A DNA stretch of 64,000 bases from Runella sp. MFBS21 (GCF_029433105.1 NZ_JARNTW010000005.1:191659-255658); one strand, 5' to 3'. Positions 17,141 through 24,566 are shown, numbered from the stretch's first letter. A program made the numbers and translations. The notes: generated from the sequence alone by a model not told the origin.

Positions 17141-17932
17141 CTACTTTGTTTTTGTCAGCTTGGTTGGTGCGTAACCAAATTGTTTTTTGAAAGCAAACGA
17201 AAAATGCGACAAGTCTTCAAAACCTAAATCCAAATAAATTTCACTTGGCTTTTTACTTTTCTTGTCAATGAGAAAATGTGCTTCTTGCAGTCGTCGTTCT
17301 TTTAGCCAATGATTAGGTGTGTCGTTAAAAGTTTCTTTGAAATCTCGTTTGAAAGCCGACAAACTTCGTCCTGTCAAATACGCAAAGCGTTGTATGCTCA
17401 CATTGAATTTGAAATTCTTGTTCATGAATGCTTTCAAATTTAGTTTTTCGGGTTTTTCGAAGTCAAAGAAAACGCCCGACAATTCGGGTTGTAATTTCAA
17501 AAGTATAAGCAATAATTCTTCTCGTTTTAAGTCAGCAAAAGTTCCGTCAATTTTGCCCGAACGATTGTAATAAGGCATGAGTGAACGAACAAAATTTGGA
17601 ATGAGTTCATTTTGTTTTATTGGTATAAATGCTTCTTTTGAACTAAATTTTGTTGGGCTTGATTTGTGTTTGTCTTGAAATGATTTGAGAAAATGCTCGT
17701 CAAAAATGATGGACACTTTTTCAAACTCGTCATTCTCTTTCAGTTTGTTGTAACGTGCCAAATGATTTTTGCGAACAACACAATATTCGCCCGATTTCAA
17801 AACGAAGTGCTTGTTGCCGTCATAACCGTGCATAGTCCCTTTTGCCAAAAACAAAAAGAAATGTTCGGATATAAATTGTTCGGGTGAAATTTCGGGCCCG
17901 ATATAGCAAGATTTTATTTCAGTCGCTCTCAT
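17141..17932 (-). CDS. AraC-family regulator (paired with epimerase/reductase)
   Basis: The 263-residue regulator has an ExsA-like cupin N-terminal domain (VLKSGEYCVVRKNHLARYNK) and a C-terminal AraC domain. The helix-turn-helix signatures are FNVSIQRFAYLTGRSLSAFK and PSEIYLDLGFEDLSHFSFAF, followed by KKQFGYAPTKLTK. It overlaps the upstream reductase gene by 4 bp (ATGA at 17929-17932), the same arrangement as the pair at 11503-13226. It likely regulates its own operon. Confidence 0.87.
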   Translation of the reverse strand: MRATEIKSCYIGPEISPEQFISEHFFLFLAKGTMHGYDGNKHFVLKSGEYCVVRKNHLARYNKLKENDEFEKVSIIFDEHFLKSFQDKHKSSPTKFSSKEAFIPIKQNELIPNFVRSLMPYYNRSGKIDGTFADLKREELLLILLKLQPELSGVFFDFEKPEKLNLKAFMNKNFKFNVSIQRFAYLTGRSLSAFKRDFKETFNDTPNHWLKERRLQEAHFLIDKKSKKPSEIYLDLGFEDLSHFSFAFKKQFGYAPTKLTKTK

Positions 17933-18966
17933 TTTAAGTTTTCAAATTTAAGCATACTTTTTACACTTTCCACAACGGCTTCTTCGTTTGTTGCGATAGG
18001 CTTCCAACCCAAAACTCTTTTTGCTTTTTCGTTGCTGGTGTTACGATTTGTTTTCAACATTGAAGCTACATTTTTTAATCTCGGGCTGAACAACCCGCCA
18101 ATTTTCACAACCCAATCAGGTACTTTTTTAGTGGAAACATTTTTGGTTGCTTCGGGCATTTTTTCTTTCAAGTAAACAGCTATTTCGGGCAACGACATTT
18201 TTCCACCTGCCAATGCCAAAAAGCGTTGCCCTTTTGCGTTTGGATTTGTCATTGCACGAATGTGTAAGTCGGCCACGTCCCGAACGTCAATAATATTCAT
18301 ATACAAATTTGGAACGGCTTTCATTGAACCATTTAATAAGTTGCGTAACAACTCAAAACCGCTCGACAAATCTTTGCCCAATGAAGGTCCAAAAATGGCT
18401 GTCGGATTGATTGTTGCCAATTCCAAATTTCCGCCTTCGTTTTTGATAAAATCCCAGGCCGCTTTTTCTGCCAACACTTTTGATTTGTTGTAAGACGACA
18501 AACCTTTTTCGTTCGGGTCTGTCCAATCTGTTTCTGTTATTTGTGTGCTTGGGTCTTTGTGGCTGTAGCCAACTGCTCCAAAGTTTGAAGTCATCACAAC
18601 TCGTTTCACACCTGCGTTTCGTGCCGCTTTCAAAACTCTCAACGCACCGTCTACCGCAGGACGAATCATTTCGTTTTCGTCTTTTGGTAAAGCCAAAAAG
18701 ATAGGCGAAGCAACGTGCAAAACATAAGTGCAACCTTTTACGGCTTGGTTCCAATTGTCATCTTTTGTCAAGTCGGCCGACACAAATGTTAGATTGTCGA
18801 ACGAAGTAATGCCGCCATTTTTCAGCATTTCAAATACTTCATCTTTTCGTTTTAAGTTGCGAACGGTTGTCTTTACCTTGTAACCTTTTTGTAAGAGTTG
18901 CAAAATGCAGTGAACACCTACAAAGCCTGTTCCACCTGTTACCAAAACTGTTTCTTTATTTTCCAT
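17929..18966 (-). CDS. NAD(P)-dependent epimerase/dehydratase-type reductase (extended SDR)
   Basis: The 345-residue product of the dihydroflavonol-reductase/aldehyde-reductase group has the GGTGFVG nucleotide-binding motif (11-17), VASPIF after strand 4 and the catalytic YNKSK motif (GLSSYNKSKVLAEKAAWDF). It also has the segment LATINPTAIFGPSLG. Such enzymes reduce aldehydes or ketones with NADPH. It is coupled to an AraC regulator by a 4-bp overlap. Substrate not inferable. Confidence 0.87.
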   Translation of the reverse strand: MENKETVLVTGGTGFVGVHCILQLLQKGYKVKTTVRNLKRKDEVFEMLKNGGITSFDNLTFVSADLTKDDNWNQAVKGCTYVLHVASPIFLALPKDENEMIRPAVDGALRVLKAARNAGVKRVVMTSNFGAVGYSHKDPSTQITETDWTDPNEKGLSSYNKSKVLAEKAAWDFIKNEGGNLELATINPTAIFGPSLGKDLSSGFELLRNLLNGSMKAVPNLYMNIIDVRDVADLHIRAMTNPNAKGQRFLALAGGKMSLPEIAVYLKEKMPEATKNVSTKKVPDWVVKIGGLFSPRLKNVASMLKTNRNTSNEKAKRVLGWKPIATNEEAVVESVKSMLKFENLK

Positions 18967-19096
18967 TGTCTAAAATTTTTATGCTGCAAAGTTGCGCATA
19001 AAATTTCCAGTCTGCTTTGTTGTAAAGTCCAATGTTGTTTTGTCAAAAAGCCCAAATATTAGGGAGGTGGGTGGGGGTGTGCGGTCTCCCTTACCA

Positions 19097-19214
19097 TAGC
19101 TACTAACGGTTTCGAGTATTGCCGAAGGTGGGGATTTTAGCAACCAACGCCAATACTCAAATATAGCAAAAAGTTGAGTAGAATTACTTCAGCTCCGCTG
19201 TTGGCAATACTTGT
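19097..19214. repeat. attC-like palindrome E5
   Basis: The left arm is AGCTACTAACGGTTTCGAGT followed by ATTGCCGAAGG; the right arm is GTTGGCAATACTTGTTAGCG followed by ACT. The arms pair over CTAAC/GTTAG and (C)GAGTATTGCC/GGCAATACTTG. The left arm and its GCCGAAGGTGGGGATTTTAGCA continuation align with E2 (14700-14839), although the flanking genes are unrelated. Confidence 0.62.
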
Positions 19215-19297
19215 TAGCGACTGTGACTTTCAGTCGTCCGCTGTCAGTCATGACTGGTCGTGTGTCTGCTAAAAAATAAAAAAGAGGATCAGGCAAA

Positions 19298-19867
19298 TCA
19301 ACGGATATTTTTCCTGATTCTGCTCAACGAAGATTGTGTAACCCCCAAGTAGGAAGCCAAATAGGAAAGCGGAATACGATTGACAAGTTGGGGGTATTTC
19401 TCCATAAACTCCAAGTAGCGAGTAGAGGCATCTTCCGAAACCAAGGGACTTCTTCTCTCTATCTTTTGTATTAATGATTTTTTCACGATTTTGTTTACAA
19501 TATTTTCCCAACCAACAATGGTATTGGCGATTTCTTCCCAATTTTGTTTGGTAAACACAATTAGTTTACAGTCCGTAACGGCTTGCACATATCCTGAAGA
19601 GGGAATTTTGTTATCAAAACTGTCCAGGTCCACAACAAAATTGTTTTCTTCTATAAAGTAGCTGGTAATTTCTTCGCCTTTATTGTTGTAGTAGCAAACC
19701 CGAAGAATGCCGTCTAAAACGAACCCAACTTGTTTTGCAATTTTGCCTGCTTCTGAAAAATAGTCTTCTTTGCGAAGTGCTAATTCCGTTGACTTGCTTG
19801 TAATGAAGTCAATTTGCTGTTTGTTCAAATTTCCGAATCGCAATAAATAATTGATAAGTGCTTCCAT
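19298..19867 (-). CDS. Crp/Fnr-type cyclic-nucleotide-binding-domain regulator
   Basis: The 189-residue protein has a cNMP-binding beta-barrel (FSEAGKIAKQVGFVLDGILR, FVVDLDSF) and a C-terminal winged helix (RIPLSYLASYLGVTQSSLSR). This is the usual short Crp-like regulator of Bacteroidota; the cAMP-contact Arg/Glu signature is not obvious, so the ligand is uncertain. It lies 4 bp downstream of an SDR gene and is surely co-transcribed with it. Confidence 0.87.
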   Translation of the reverse strand: MEALINYLLRFGNLNKQQIDFITSKSTELALRKEDYFSEAGKIAKQVGFVLDGILRVCYYNNKGEEITSYFIEENNFVVDLDSFDNKIPSSGYVQAVTDCKLIVFTKQNWEEIANTIVGWENIVNKIVKKSLIQKIERRSPLVSEDASTRYLEFMEKYPQLVNRIPLSYLASYLGVTQSSLSRIRKNIR

Positions 19868-19871
19868 GGTT

Positions 19872-20684
19872 TTATTTCATTTGACTCATTATCAGTTTGT
19901 CAAATAGTTTATCGGAGAGAATTTTTCTGAAAAATAACATCATTTTTGCTCCCGAAGCACCCACATACCTTGTTTTCGGATGACTTGATTCAATGCCTTG
20001 TTTGATCAATTTAGCAATGACAATTGGATCGGCAGCATCTTTTTCTATTGCTGCATACATATTGATGACACCTTTTGCCAAAGAGCTGTATGCCGTATTG
20101 CCCGAAACCCTTGACATATATTCGGTTCCAAGCCCTGTCATTTCTGATTTTGTGCCGCCCGGTTCAATCACAATTACGTCAATTCCGAATGATTTTACTT
20201 CTTTACGAAGTGCGTCACTCAAACCCTCAATGGCAAATTTACTCGCGTGATACCATGAACCCATTGGCAAGGTTACTTTACCGCCAACCGACGAAATGTT
20301 TACGATTTTTCCATAGTTGTTTTTTCGCATAGTGGGCAATACCAATTGTATTAAGCGTGCTACCCCAAAAACATTTACTTCCAGCTGATATTTTGCATCA
20401 GACATTGGCATATCTTCCAATGCACCGTAATAACCCGAACCTGCATTGTTGATTAAAACGTCAATGCTTCCTGCTTCTTTCAAAATTTGTTCAACACAAG
20501 CCACAAGGCTTTCTTCTTTGGTAACGTCCAACGAAATTGGTTTTATGCCGTGTGTTTCTAAGTCTTGCATTTTCTCTGTTCTGCGTGCTGCACCGTAAAC
20601 GTTGTAGCCGTTTTGAGCCAGATAAATTGCTGTTGCTTTTCCAATTCCTGCCGAAGCACCTGTTACTAAAACTGTCTTTGCCAT
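19872..20684 (-). CDS. Short-chain dehydrogenase/reductase (paralogue of 12405-13226)
   Basis: The 270-residue classical SDR has TGASAGIG (8-15), AARR after strand 2 (NADPH type), NNAG (79-82), the Ser131/Ser132 pair and YHASK (Tyr145, Lys149). It aligns along its length with the SDR at 12405-13226, including the C-terminus (FDKLIMSQMK). The two copies are paired with different regulators, here a Crp-type protein, so reductase and regulator have been combined independently. Confidence 0.88.
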   Translation of the reverse strand: MAKTVLVTGASAGIGKATAIYLAQNGYNVYGAARRTEKMQDLETHGIKPISLDVTKEESLVACVEQILKEAGSIDVLINNAGSGYYGALEDMPMSDAKYQLEVNVFGVARLIQLVLPTMRKNNYGKIVNISSVGGKVTLPMGSWYHASKFAIEGLSDALRKEVKSFGIDVIVIEPGGTKSEMTGLGTEYMSRVSGNTAYSSLAKGVINMYAAIEKDAADPIVIAKLIKQGIESSHPKTRYVGASGAKMMLFFRKILSDKLFDKLIMSQMK

Positions 20685-20863
20685 TATTTTATTTTTTTAG
20701 ATTATTAATGGTGCAAAGTTGTTTCAATAAAAAATGGAATTATTTGTCATTTGGCAAAAAGTGAGTCTTGGGCGGTGGGTAAGCTTAGCTCTGTTGTCTT
20801 TTGAAAATTTTTCTGCGTCAGTTGGTCGGGTGTTTGCTGTTGGTTGGGGTCGTCCTGCCATTG

Positions 20864-20997
20864 CCACCAACGGGCCGCGCATTGATGATGGGCGGATTTT
20901 TAGCACAAAAGCTCATTTGAAAACCACATGTTGAATCTTGCACAAATGTTTCATAGAAGAAATTCAGCACCCCATAACGCAAAACGGATGTTAGCGG
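20864..20997. repeat. attC-like palindrome E6
   Basis: The left box is CCACCAACGGGCCGCGCATT. The right part is AACGCAAAACGGATGTTAGC followed by GG. Inner arms pair over ATGGGCGG and CAGCACCCCAT. The AACGCAAAAC...TGTTRGCGG right arm is shared with E7 and E8. The preceding 180 bp (20685-20863) contain no gene. Confidence 0.58.
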
Positions 20998-21038
20998 TTC
21001 GCTGTTGTTCCATATTGAAATTTTGCCCGATTGATTTA

Positions 21039-21428
21039 TCAAACATTTACTTTATAATTTAGTGAAAGTTCGTCTCCACTTTTTCCACGAATACCCCAAT
21101 TATGCATTGGTGTCTCGAAAATTGTTATTTCCAAGTCCATTGTTGAGATACCTAACTCGTTTTCAAACTTGTCAAACAAAAGTTTGAAAAATTTCTTTTT
21201 GGCTTCAATGCTCCGTCCTTCAAAAACACTTATTTCAATAATTGTATGTTTTTTTGTTCGTTCGTCGAAGTAGAAAAAACTATCACTGTCAATATAAATA
21301 AATCGATGAGCTTTTTTTTCTTTTGGGTATTGAAAAGCATCCATTAAACATTCGTGAATGACCTCGGAAACCTTCACTCTAATAGGATGTAAATGCTCCT
21401 TTATTCCAAATATTTTAATCTGTCCCAT
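21039..21428 (-). CDS. Tautomerase-family protein
   Basis: The 129-residue protein has the tautomerase (4-oxalocrotonate tautomerase-like) pattern: MGQIKIFGIKEHLHPIRVKV, HTIIEISVFEGRSIEAKKKF and the C-terminal ETPMHNWGIRGKSGDELSLN. Most superfamily members use an N-terminal Pro1 as catalytic base. This protein begins MGQI, as does a recognised subgroup, so classical Pro1 catalysis is not supported. It is a single-gene unit between E6 and E7. Confidence 0.8.
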   Translation of the reverse strand: MGQIKIFGIKEHLHPIRVKVSEVIHECLMDAFQYPKEKKAHRFIYIDSDSFFYFDERTKKHTIIEISVFEGRSIEAKKKFFKLLFDKFENELGISTMDLEITIFETPMHNWGIRGKSGDELSLNYKVNV

Positions 21429-21505
21429 AAACTCGTTTAATGATTTTGTGTAATTATTTAAATATAAATTCTTTCAAATTGTCTGTCGATGTCGTTTTTT
21501 ATAAT

Positions 21506-21594
21506 GACGGCTAACTCCAAAACTCAAATATATGAAAAAGTGTCAAAAGGGAACATTTAACCCACCTGACGCAAAACTCGTGTTGTGTGCTGTC
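21506..21594. repeat. attC-like palindrome E7 (short)
   Basis: The left box is GACGGCTAACTCCAAAAC; the right part is GACGCAAAACTCGTGTTGTG followed by TGC. At 89 bp it is the shortest of the set and lacks the extended middle. It lies between the tautomerase gene and the lipocalin-like lipoprotein gene. Confidence 0.5.
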
Positions 21595-21688
21595 TGGAAG
21601 TGCAGAGGGTCTCTTCATTTGTATCTTATGAGTTGCTCTTACTTCGTAATAGATAAGACCTTTTCTAAAGCAATATAATTAGGCATTT

Positions 21689-22120
21689 TCATAAACTCTT
21701 TCGCTTGCAAATAATCAACTCTTGATTGTTTTTGTCAGATATTTCTAGGGGGATTAAGCCCGGAGGTGCAACTACAATCTTCAACAAATCTCTATCCAAC
21801 TCATAAGCAACACTTACAGGCTTGGAATCAGAAAGCATTTCTTCTGGCTGAATAATAATTAACTTGGGGTTACTGTTTGTGTCCAACTTGAAAAAATAAT
21901 TCACCTCCTTTCCTGTTTCGTCGGTAAAAGTAATTTTATCTTCTTTGAAGACATATATAAAAGACACATCCTTTTTGATGCCGTTTACGCTTTCAGTTTG
22001 TGCCAACCAGACTCCTTGTATTTTTGCTTGGTCATTAGATTTTGAAGCATTTCTAACGACACCACAAGACAAGATAAATAAAAGAATCAATATAATGATG
22101 GAAGGCTTTATAATTATCAT
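21689..22120 (-). CDS. Small lipoprotein, TIGR03067-like
   Basis: The 143-residue product starts at ATG 22120 with a lipoprotein signal (IIILILLFILSC; Cys near residue 20). A beta-rich domain follows: KIQGVWLAQTESVNGI, KITFTDETGKEV, FFKLDTNSNPKLI and AYELDRDLLKIVV. This pattern matches the small extracytoplasmic proteins of the TIGR03067 type. Function is unknown. A longer frame to 22174 would place 18 residues before the signal and is rejected. It shares its cassette-like unit with the 56-residue frame at 22185-22355. Confidence 0.7.
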   Translation of the reverse strand: MIIIKPSIIILILLFILSCGVVRNASKSNDQAKIQGVWLAQTESVNGIKKDVSFIYVFKEDKITFTDETGKEVNYFFKLDTNSNPKLIIIQPEEMLSDSKPVSVAYELDRDLLKIVVAPPGLIPLEISDKNNQELIICKRKSL

Positions 22121-22184
22121 ATTGCCAAAGCATTTAATTGTACTAAAGATTGTAAAGTTGTGGTAGTGCATCACTTTTTAGATT

Positions 22185-22355
22185 TTAATCAAATAAGTTG
22201 AAAAAATATATTGCAAGTAAAACAATTTTAACAAATACTGCTAATTGAAAGTAGGAACTTTGAAACAGCATTAACGTAATACGAAATAACTTAATTAAAT
22301 AAGGCAAAATCGAAATTAGTAAATTATTGAACTGGTTTTGGTCATTGTTTAGCAT
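22185..22355 (-). CDS. Possible 56-residue hydrophobic small protein
   Basis: The ATG at 22355 lies only a few bases after the outer box of element E8 (GTTGTGTGC on the coding strand), as start codons of cassette genes often do. The product, MLNNDQNQFNNLLISILPYL and onward, is strongly hydrophobic with one or two membrane segments. There is no homology I recognise and it could be chance. A longer frame to 22514 would run through the palindrome and is not credible. Confidence 0.35.
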   Translation of the reverse strand: MLNNDQNQFNNLLISILPYLIKLFRITLMLFQSSYFQLAVFVKIVLLAIYFFNLFD

Positions 22356-22357
22356 AG

Positions 22358-22491
22358 CACACAACGTTTTGCCGCTTGGCGAAGTGGCGGAATTTGAAGC
22401 ACTTACTTTCAATTTATTACTAAAGTTCATTACAAGCACAAAGCTCCAAGTTTGCACGTCCGCCAGCCTGACGCAAAACCCGTGTTGGCGG
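22358..22491. repeat. attC-like palindrome E8
   Basis: This is the best-paired member. The left arm CACACAACGTTTTGCCGCTT continues GGCG. The right arm is CGTCCGCCAGCCTGACGCAA followed by AACCCGTGTTGGCGG. Pairing blocks are ACACAACG/CGTGTTG, TTTTGC/GCAAAA and a shifted GGCG/CGCC, with unpaired bases between blocks as in attC. The ends GCGGTAATTTT (right) and, at other elements, AAAATTACCGC (left) are also shared. Confidence 0.62.
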
Positions 22492-22510
22492 TAATTTTTC
22501 TCATCCATTG

Positions 22511-22750
22511 TCAACAGTTTAGTGTCTTACGAACCAACTCTTTGTTCTCGTCCGAAGCGGCCTCCAAAAGTCTTTGTTTTACTTCGTCTGAAAGGTCGGC
22601 AACGGTCAAACTTTCTTTTAAGTTCTGTCCACCTGGATAACTATGCTTGTCGTATTCGTGTAAAATTGTTCCGTCATCATACAATGTGTAGTCATCATCT
22701 AAAACACCACCTTTCATTTTGTGCGATACTGAAATTGTTTTTTTATTCAT
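22511..22750 (-). CDS. Small hypothetical protein beside abiH
   Basis: The 79-residue acidic protein (MNKKTISVSHKMKGGVLDDD, YTLYDDGTILHEYDKHSYPG) is not assigned to a family. It starts 4 bp after the abiH stop codon and ends 20 bp before element E8, so abiH and this gene form one two-gene cassette-like unit. A role as an accessory or modulator of the defence protein is possible from position alone. Confidence 0.7.
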   Translation of the reverse strand: MNKKTISVSHKMKGGVLDDDYTLYDDGTILHEYDKHSYPGGQNLKESLTVADLSDEVKQRLLEAASDENKELVRKTLNC

Positions 22751-22754
22751 CGTT

Positions 22755-23693
22755 TTAGTTTTTATTGTTATTGCCGAATAATTTCAATTGTGTCTTGTCA
22801 AAATTATACATTCTATCAAACTCAACTAAAGCTGAACTTATATCCAGCCCTTGAAAAAATGCTTGAAAGTCAATCAAGTCCTTTTTGTTATGAAAGCTAA
22901 CTTTCCATGTTACTTTGTCTTTATCAATACGCTTGATAATTTCTAGAAAATAGGGTCTGTCAACTACTGAAAGTGAGTGACCAAAAACATAAATAGTTTC
23001 TAAGTATTTCAAACTGTCAAAGAAGTCTGAATTTTCTGTGATGATTGTCTCTGTTGATTTGTATGTTTCAATAAAATAGTCGTCTAAAATCCTATTTCCT
23101 TCCGCAACTCTAACATCAGTATTTTCATCGTTGTAAAGTTCGTCAAGTTTCTTAGCGTTTTGTGGGTTGCGACTATGACCTAGAATTAAAGTTGAGTTTG
23201 TATCAACCGCTTTGTTATGTATATAAAATATTTTTTCTTGAGCAACTTTATAAAGTCGCTCTAAAGTGTCTGTGTAATTGAAATTGATGAATTTGGCATT
23301 TTTGTCAACTACAACCATATTTTCATTAGCGTTGTTTGGTAGTCTTAGTTGTAAAATCCATTCAGTAAAACGCTTCTTTAATGTATCGGTAATTAAATTA
23401 ATTCTTTGTTGGACTTCATACTGGTAGTCGTGATGGTATGCGTCACTCCAATCTTCTGCACTGTATGTTTGTAAATAATCCATACACTCGTCAACTATTT
23501 GTTCGGTGTCCAAGTAAGCTAAAGTTTCTTCAAAATCAGACCAAAGAGCATCACTTCCAAAATATTCTTCAAGTTTTTCAACTAATTGTTTGTCTGTGTT
23601 GTCAAGATATTCTTTAAAGTCCCAATAACGTGATTTTAGACCGTGTTGAATGTCAAAACCGTTGCCAATGATATAGAGTTTTTTAGTTGTCAT
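22755..23693 (-). CDS. abiH: AbiH-family phage-defence (abortive infection) protein
   Basis: The 312-residue product matches AbiH. It begins KLYIIGNGFDIQHGLKSRYW, with DFKEYL following; the middle has KFINFNYTDTLERLY and IFYIHN (usually IHG); later come LILGHSRN and YVFGHSLSVVDRPYFLEII. AbiH proteins act as single-gene abortive-infection systems against phages. The biochemical mechanism is unsettled; the N-terminal pattern suggests a nucleotide-binding fold. It is flanked by E9 upstream and a small gene plus E8 downstream, the context of a mobile defence cassette. Confidence 0.88.
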   Translation of the reverse strand: MTTKKLYIIGNGFDIQHGLKSRYWDFKEYLDNTDKQLVEKLEEYFGSDALWSDFEETLAYLDTEQIVDECMDYLQTYSAEDWSDAYHHDYQYEVQQRINLITDTLKKRFTEWILQLRLPNNANENMVVVDKNAKFINFNYTDTLERLYKVAQEKIFYIHNKAVDTNSTLILGHSRNPQNAKKLDELYNDENTDVRVAEGNRILDDYFIETYKSTETIITENSDFFDSLKYLETIYVFGHSLSVVDRPYFLEIIKRIDKDKVTWKVSFHNKKDLIDFQAFFQGLDISSALVEFDRMYNFDKTQLKLFGNNNKN

Positions 23694-23721
23694 TTTGTTT
23701 CTTGCAGTGTCGTCATAAAAT

Positions 23722-23921
23722 TACCGCCAACGAATAGGGCTTGTGGTCAGGTGGGGAATTTGAAACTCCTCTGCCCGAACGTCCGCCGATATAAATTACT
23801 GATGTTGAGTTACTTGCCAATATTCAAAAGGTTTCCTTTAGCCGAAACGAAAGTACAGAAAAATTCCCAAAGTTGAGTATTATTCCGTCCGCCCCGCTTG
23901 CCACAAACCCCTGTTGGCTGT
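23722..23921. repeat. attC-like palindrome E9
   Basis: The left arm is TTACCGCCAACGAATAGGGC followed by TTGTGG; the right arm is CCACAAACCCCTGTTGGCTG. They pair over GCCAACG/TGTTGGC, GGG/CCC and TTGTGG/CCACAA. The 150-bp middle is the longest of the set and carries a second near-pair (AGGTGGGGAATTTGAAACTC and TATTATTCCGTCCGCCCCG). Confidence 0.6.
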
Positions 23922-23925
23922 AGTT

Positions 23926-24063
23926 TTATTCAATTAAAGCTTTTTTGATTTGCCTTTGTTCTGCTCTTCTTTCAGCTTTCCAATATTTTCGTTTCAAATA
24001 CTTTCGTAGGTGTTTCCACCATTCTGTTGAAACTGTTAATTGTCCTTTTCACTTGTGTGACAT
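23926..24063 (-). pseudogene. Small basic ORF with an in-frame TGA at codon 5
   Basis: ATG at 24063 reads MSHK, then TGA (24051-24049), then KGQLTVSTEWWKHLRKYLKR and KYWKAERRAEQRQIKKALIE, stopping at 23926 just outside element E9. The post-TGA sequence is strongly protein-like: Trp-rich then basic, reminiscent of short conserved hypothetical proteins with a WWKHLR core. A single nonsense mutation of a 45-codon gene explains it best; recoding or a non-ATG start after the TGA is possible. The gene would share a unit with the 144-residue gene just upstream. Confidence 0.45.
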
Positions 24064-24077
24064 TAGTGTTTTTTATT

Positions 24078-24512
24078 TTAATTCAGTTTAGCTTTCTCAA
24101 AACTTTCTATGATTAACTTGCTTTGCTTATCCTTATACCAATTGGGGTTCTCTTTAATGTCGTAATATTTTTTATGTAAGTCTAATATGTTTTGGCGATG
24201 TCTTTTTAATGAACTTTTTGTCTGCGTCGGTAAATTAAAAAACGCAATTATTGATTTTAATTCGTCTGAAGTCAATTCGGTTTTCATTTCTTCTCCACTA
24301 CACTTACTTTTGTAACAAGGTAAAATTGTGATATAGTCGAACTTTACGTAGTTGTTTTTATTTATGGCTAAAACTCGTTTCACTCGATTAGGGTCATATC
24401 CGTTATTAGAAATTCGGTCAAAATGCTCTGGGTACATTTCATTTGTAATGTCAATAAAGCCATTTTGTTTAAAAATCTGCACTAACTCTTCTGAAGCCTT
24501 ATATGTTTTCAT
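24078..24512 (-). CDS. Hypothetical protein, first gene of the array
   Basis: The 144-residue soluble protein (MKTYKASEELVQIFKQNGFI..., LKRHRQNILDLHKKYYDIKE) is rich in Lys and Asn and mostly helical in its C-terminal half. It contains two Cys in LPCYKSKCSGEEM. I do not recognise the family. The start lies about 30 bp after the isolated left box E10, consistent with being the first unit of the array as read on the coding strand. Confidence 0.65.
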   Translation of the reverse strand: MKTYKASEELVQIFKQNGFIDITNEMYPEHFDRISNNGYDPNRVKRVLAINKNNYVKFDYITILPCYKSKCSGEEMKTELTSDELKSIIAFFNLPTQTKSSLKRHRQNILDLHKKYYDIKENPNWYKDKQSKLIIESFEKAKLN

Positions 24513-24540
24513 TGTTTAGAATTTTAGAGTGTTTCACAAA

Positions 24541-24566
24541 AATTACCACCAACATCCCTGTAAATG
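24541..24566. repeat. Isolated left box E10 marking the array edge
   Basis: AATTACCACCAACATCCCTG has the same AATTACC-gap-CAAC form as the left ends of E8/E9-type elements, but no right half follows before the carB terminator. It probably marks where the array meets core chromosome. 24567-24715 holds a small hairpin (CGGGA-AACTA-TCCCG) and nothing else recognised. Confidence 0.4.

Larger units (their letters stand above)
8790..24566 (-). mobile_element. Integron-cassette-like gene array (no integrase in window)
   Basis: About 15.8 kb of small, functionally unrelated genes, all but one on the minus strand, sit between core genes mrdA and carB. Long imperfect palindromes separate many of them. 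Their plus-strand left ends read YAACG(G) and right ends GTTRGC(G); best examples are 14700-14839, 19097-19214, 20864-20997, 22358-22491 and 23722-23921. In coding orientation the stop codon is followed closely by one palindrome and the start codon lies within tens of bases of the preceding one, as in integron cassettes. An isolated right-half-like sequence (GCAAAACCTCGCATTAGTGG, from 8782) and an isolated left half (24541-24566) bound the array. Only AAC/GTT of the attC consensus is strictly kept, so another recombination system is possible. Confidence 0.55.

Noticed and set aside
22356-22514. N-terminal extension of the 56-residue frame
   Set aside because: The extension translates the palindromic element E8, which is structural DNA.
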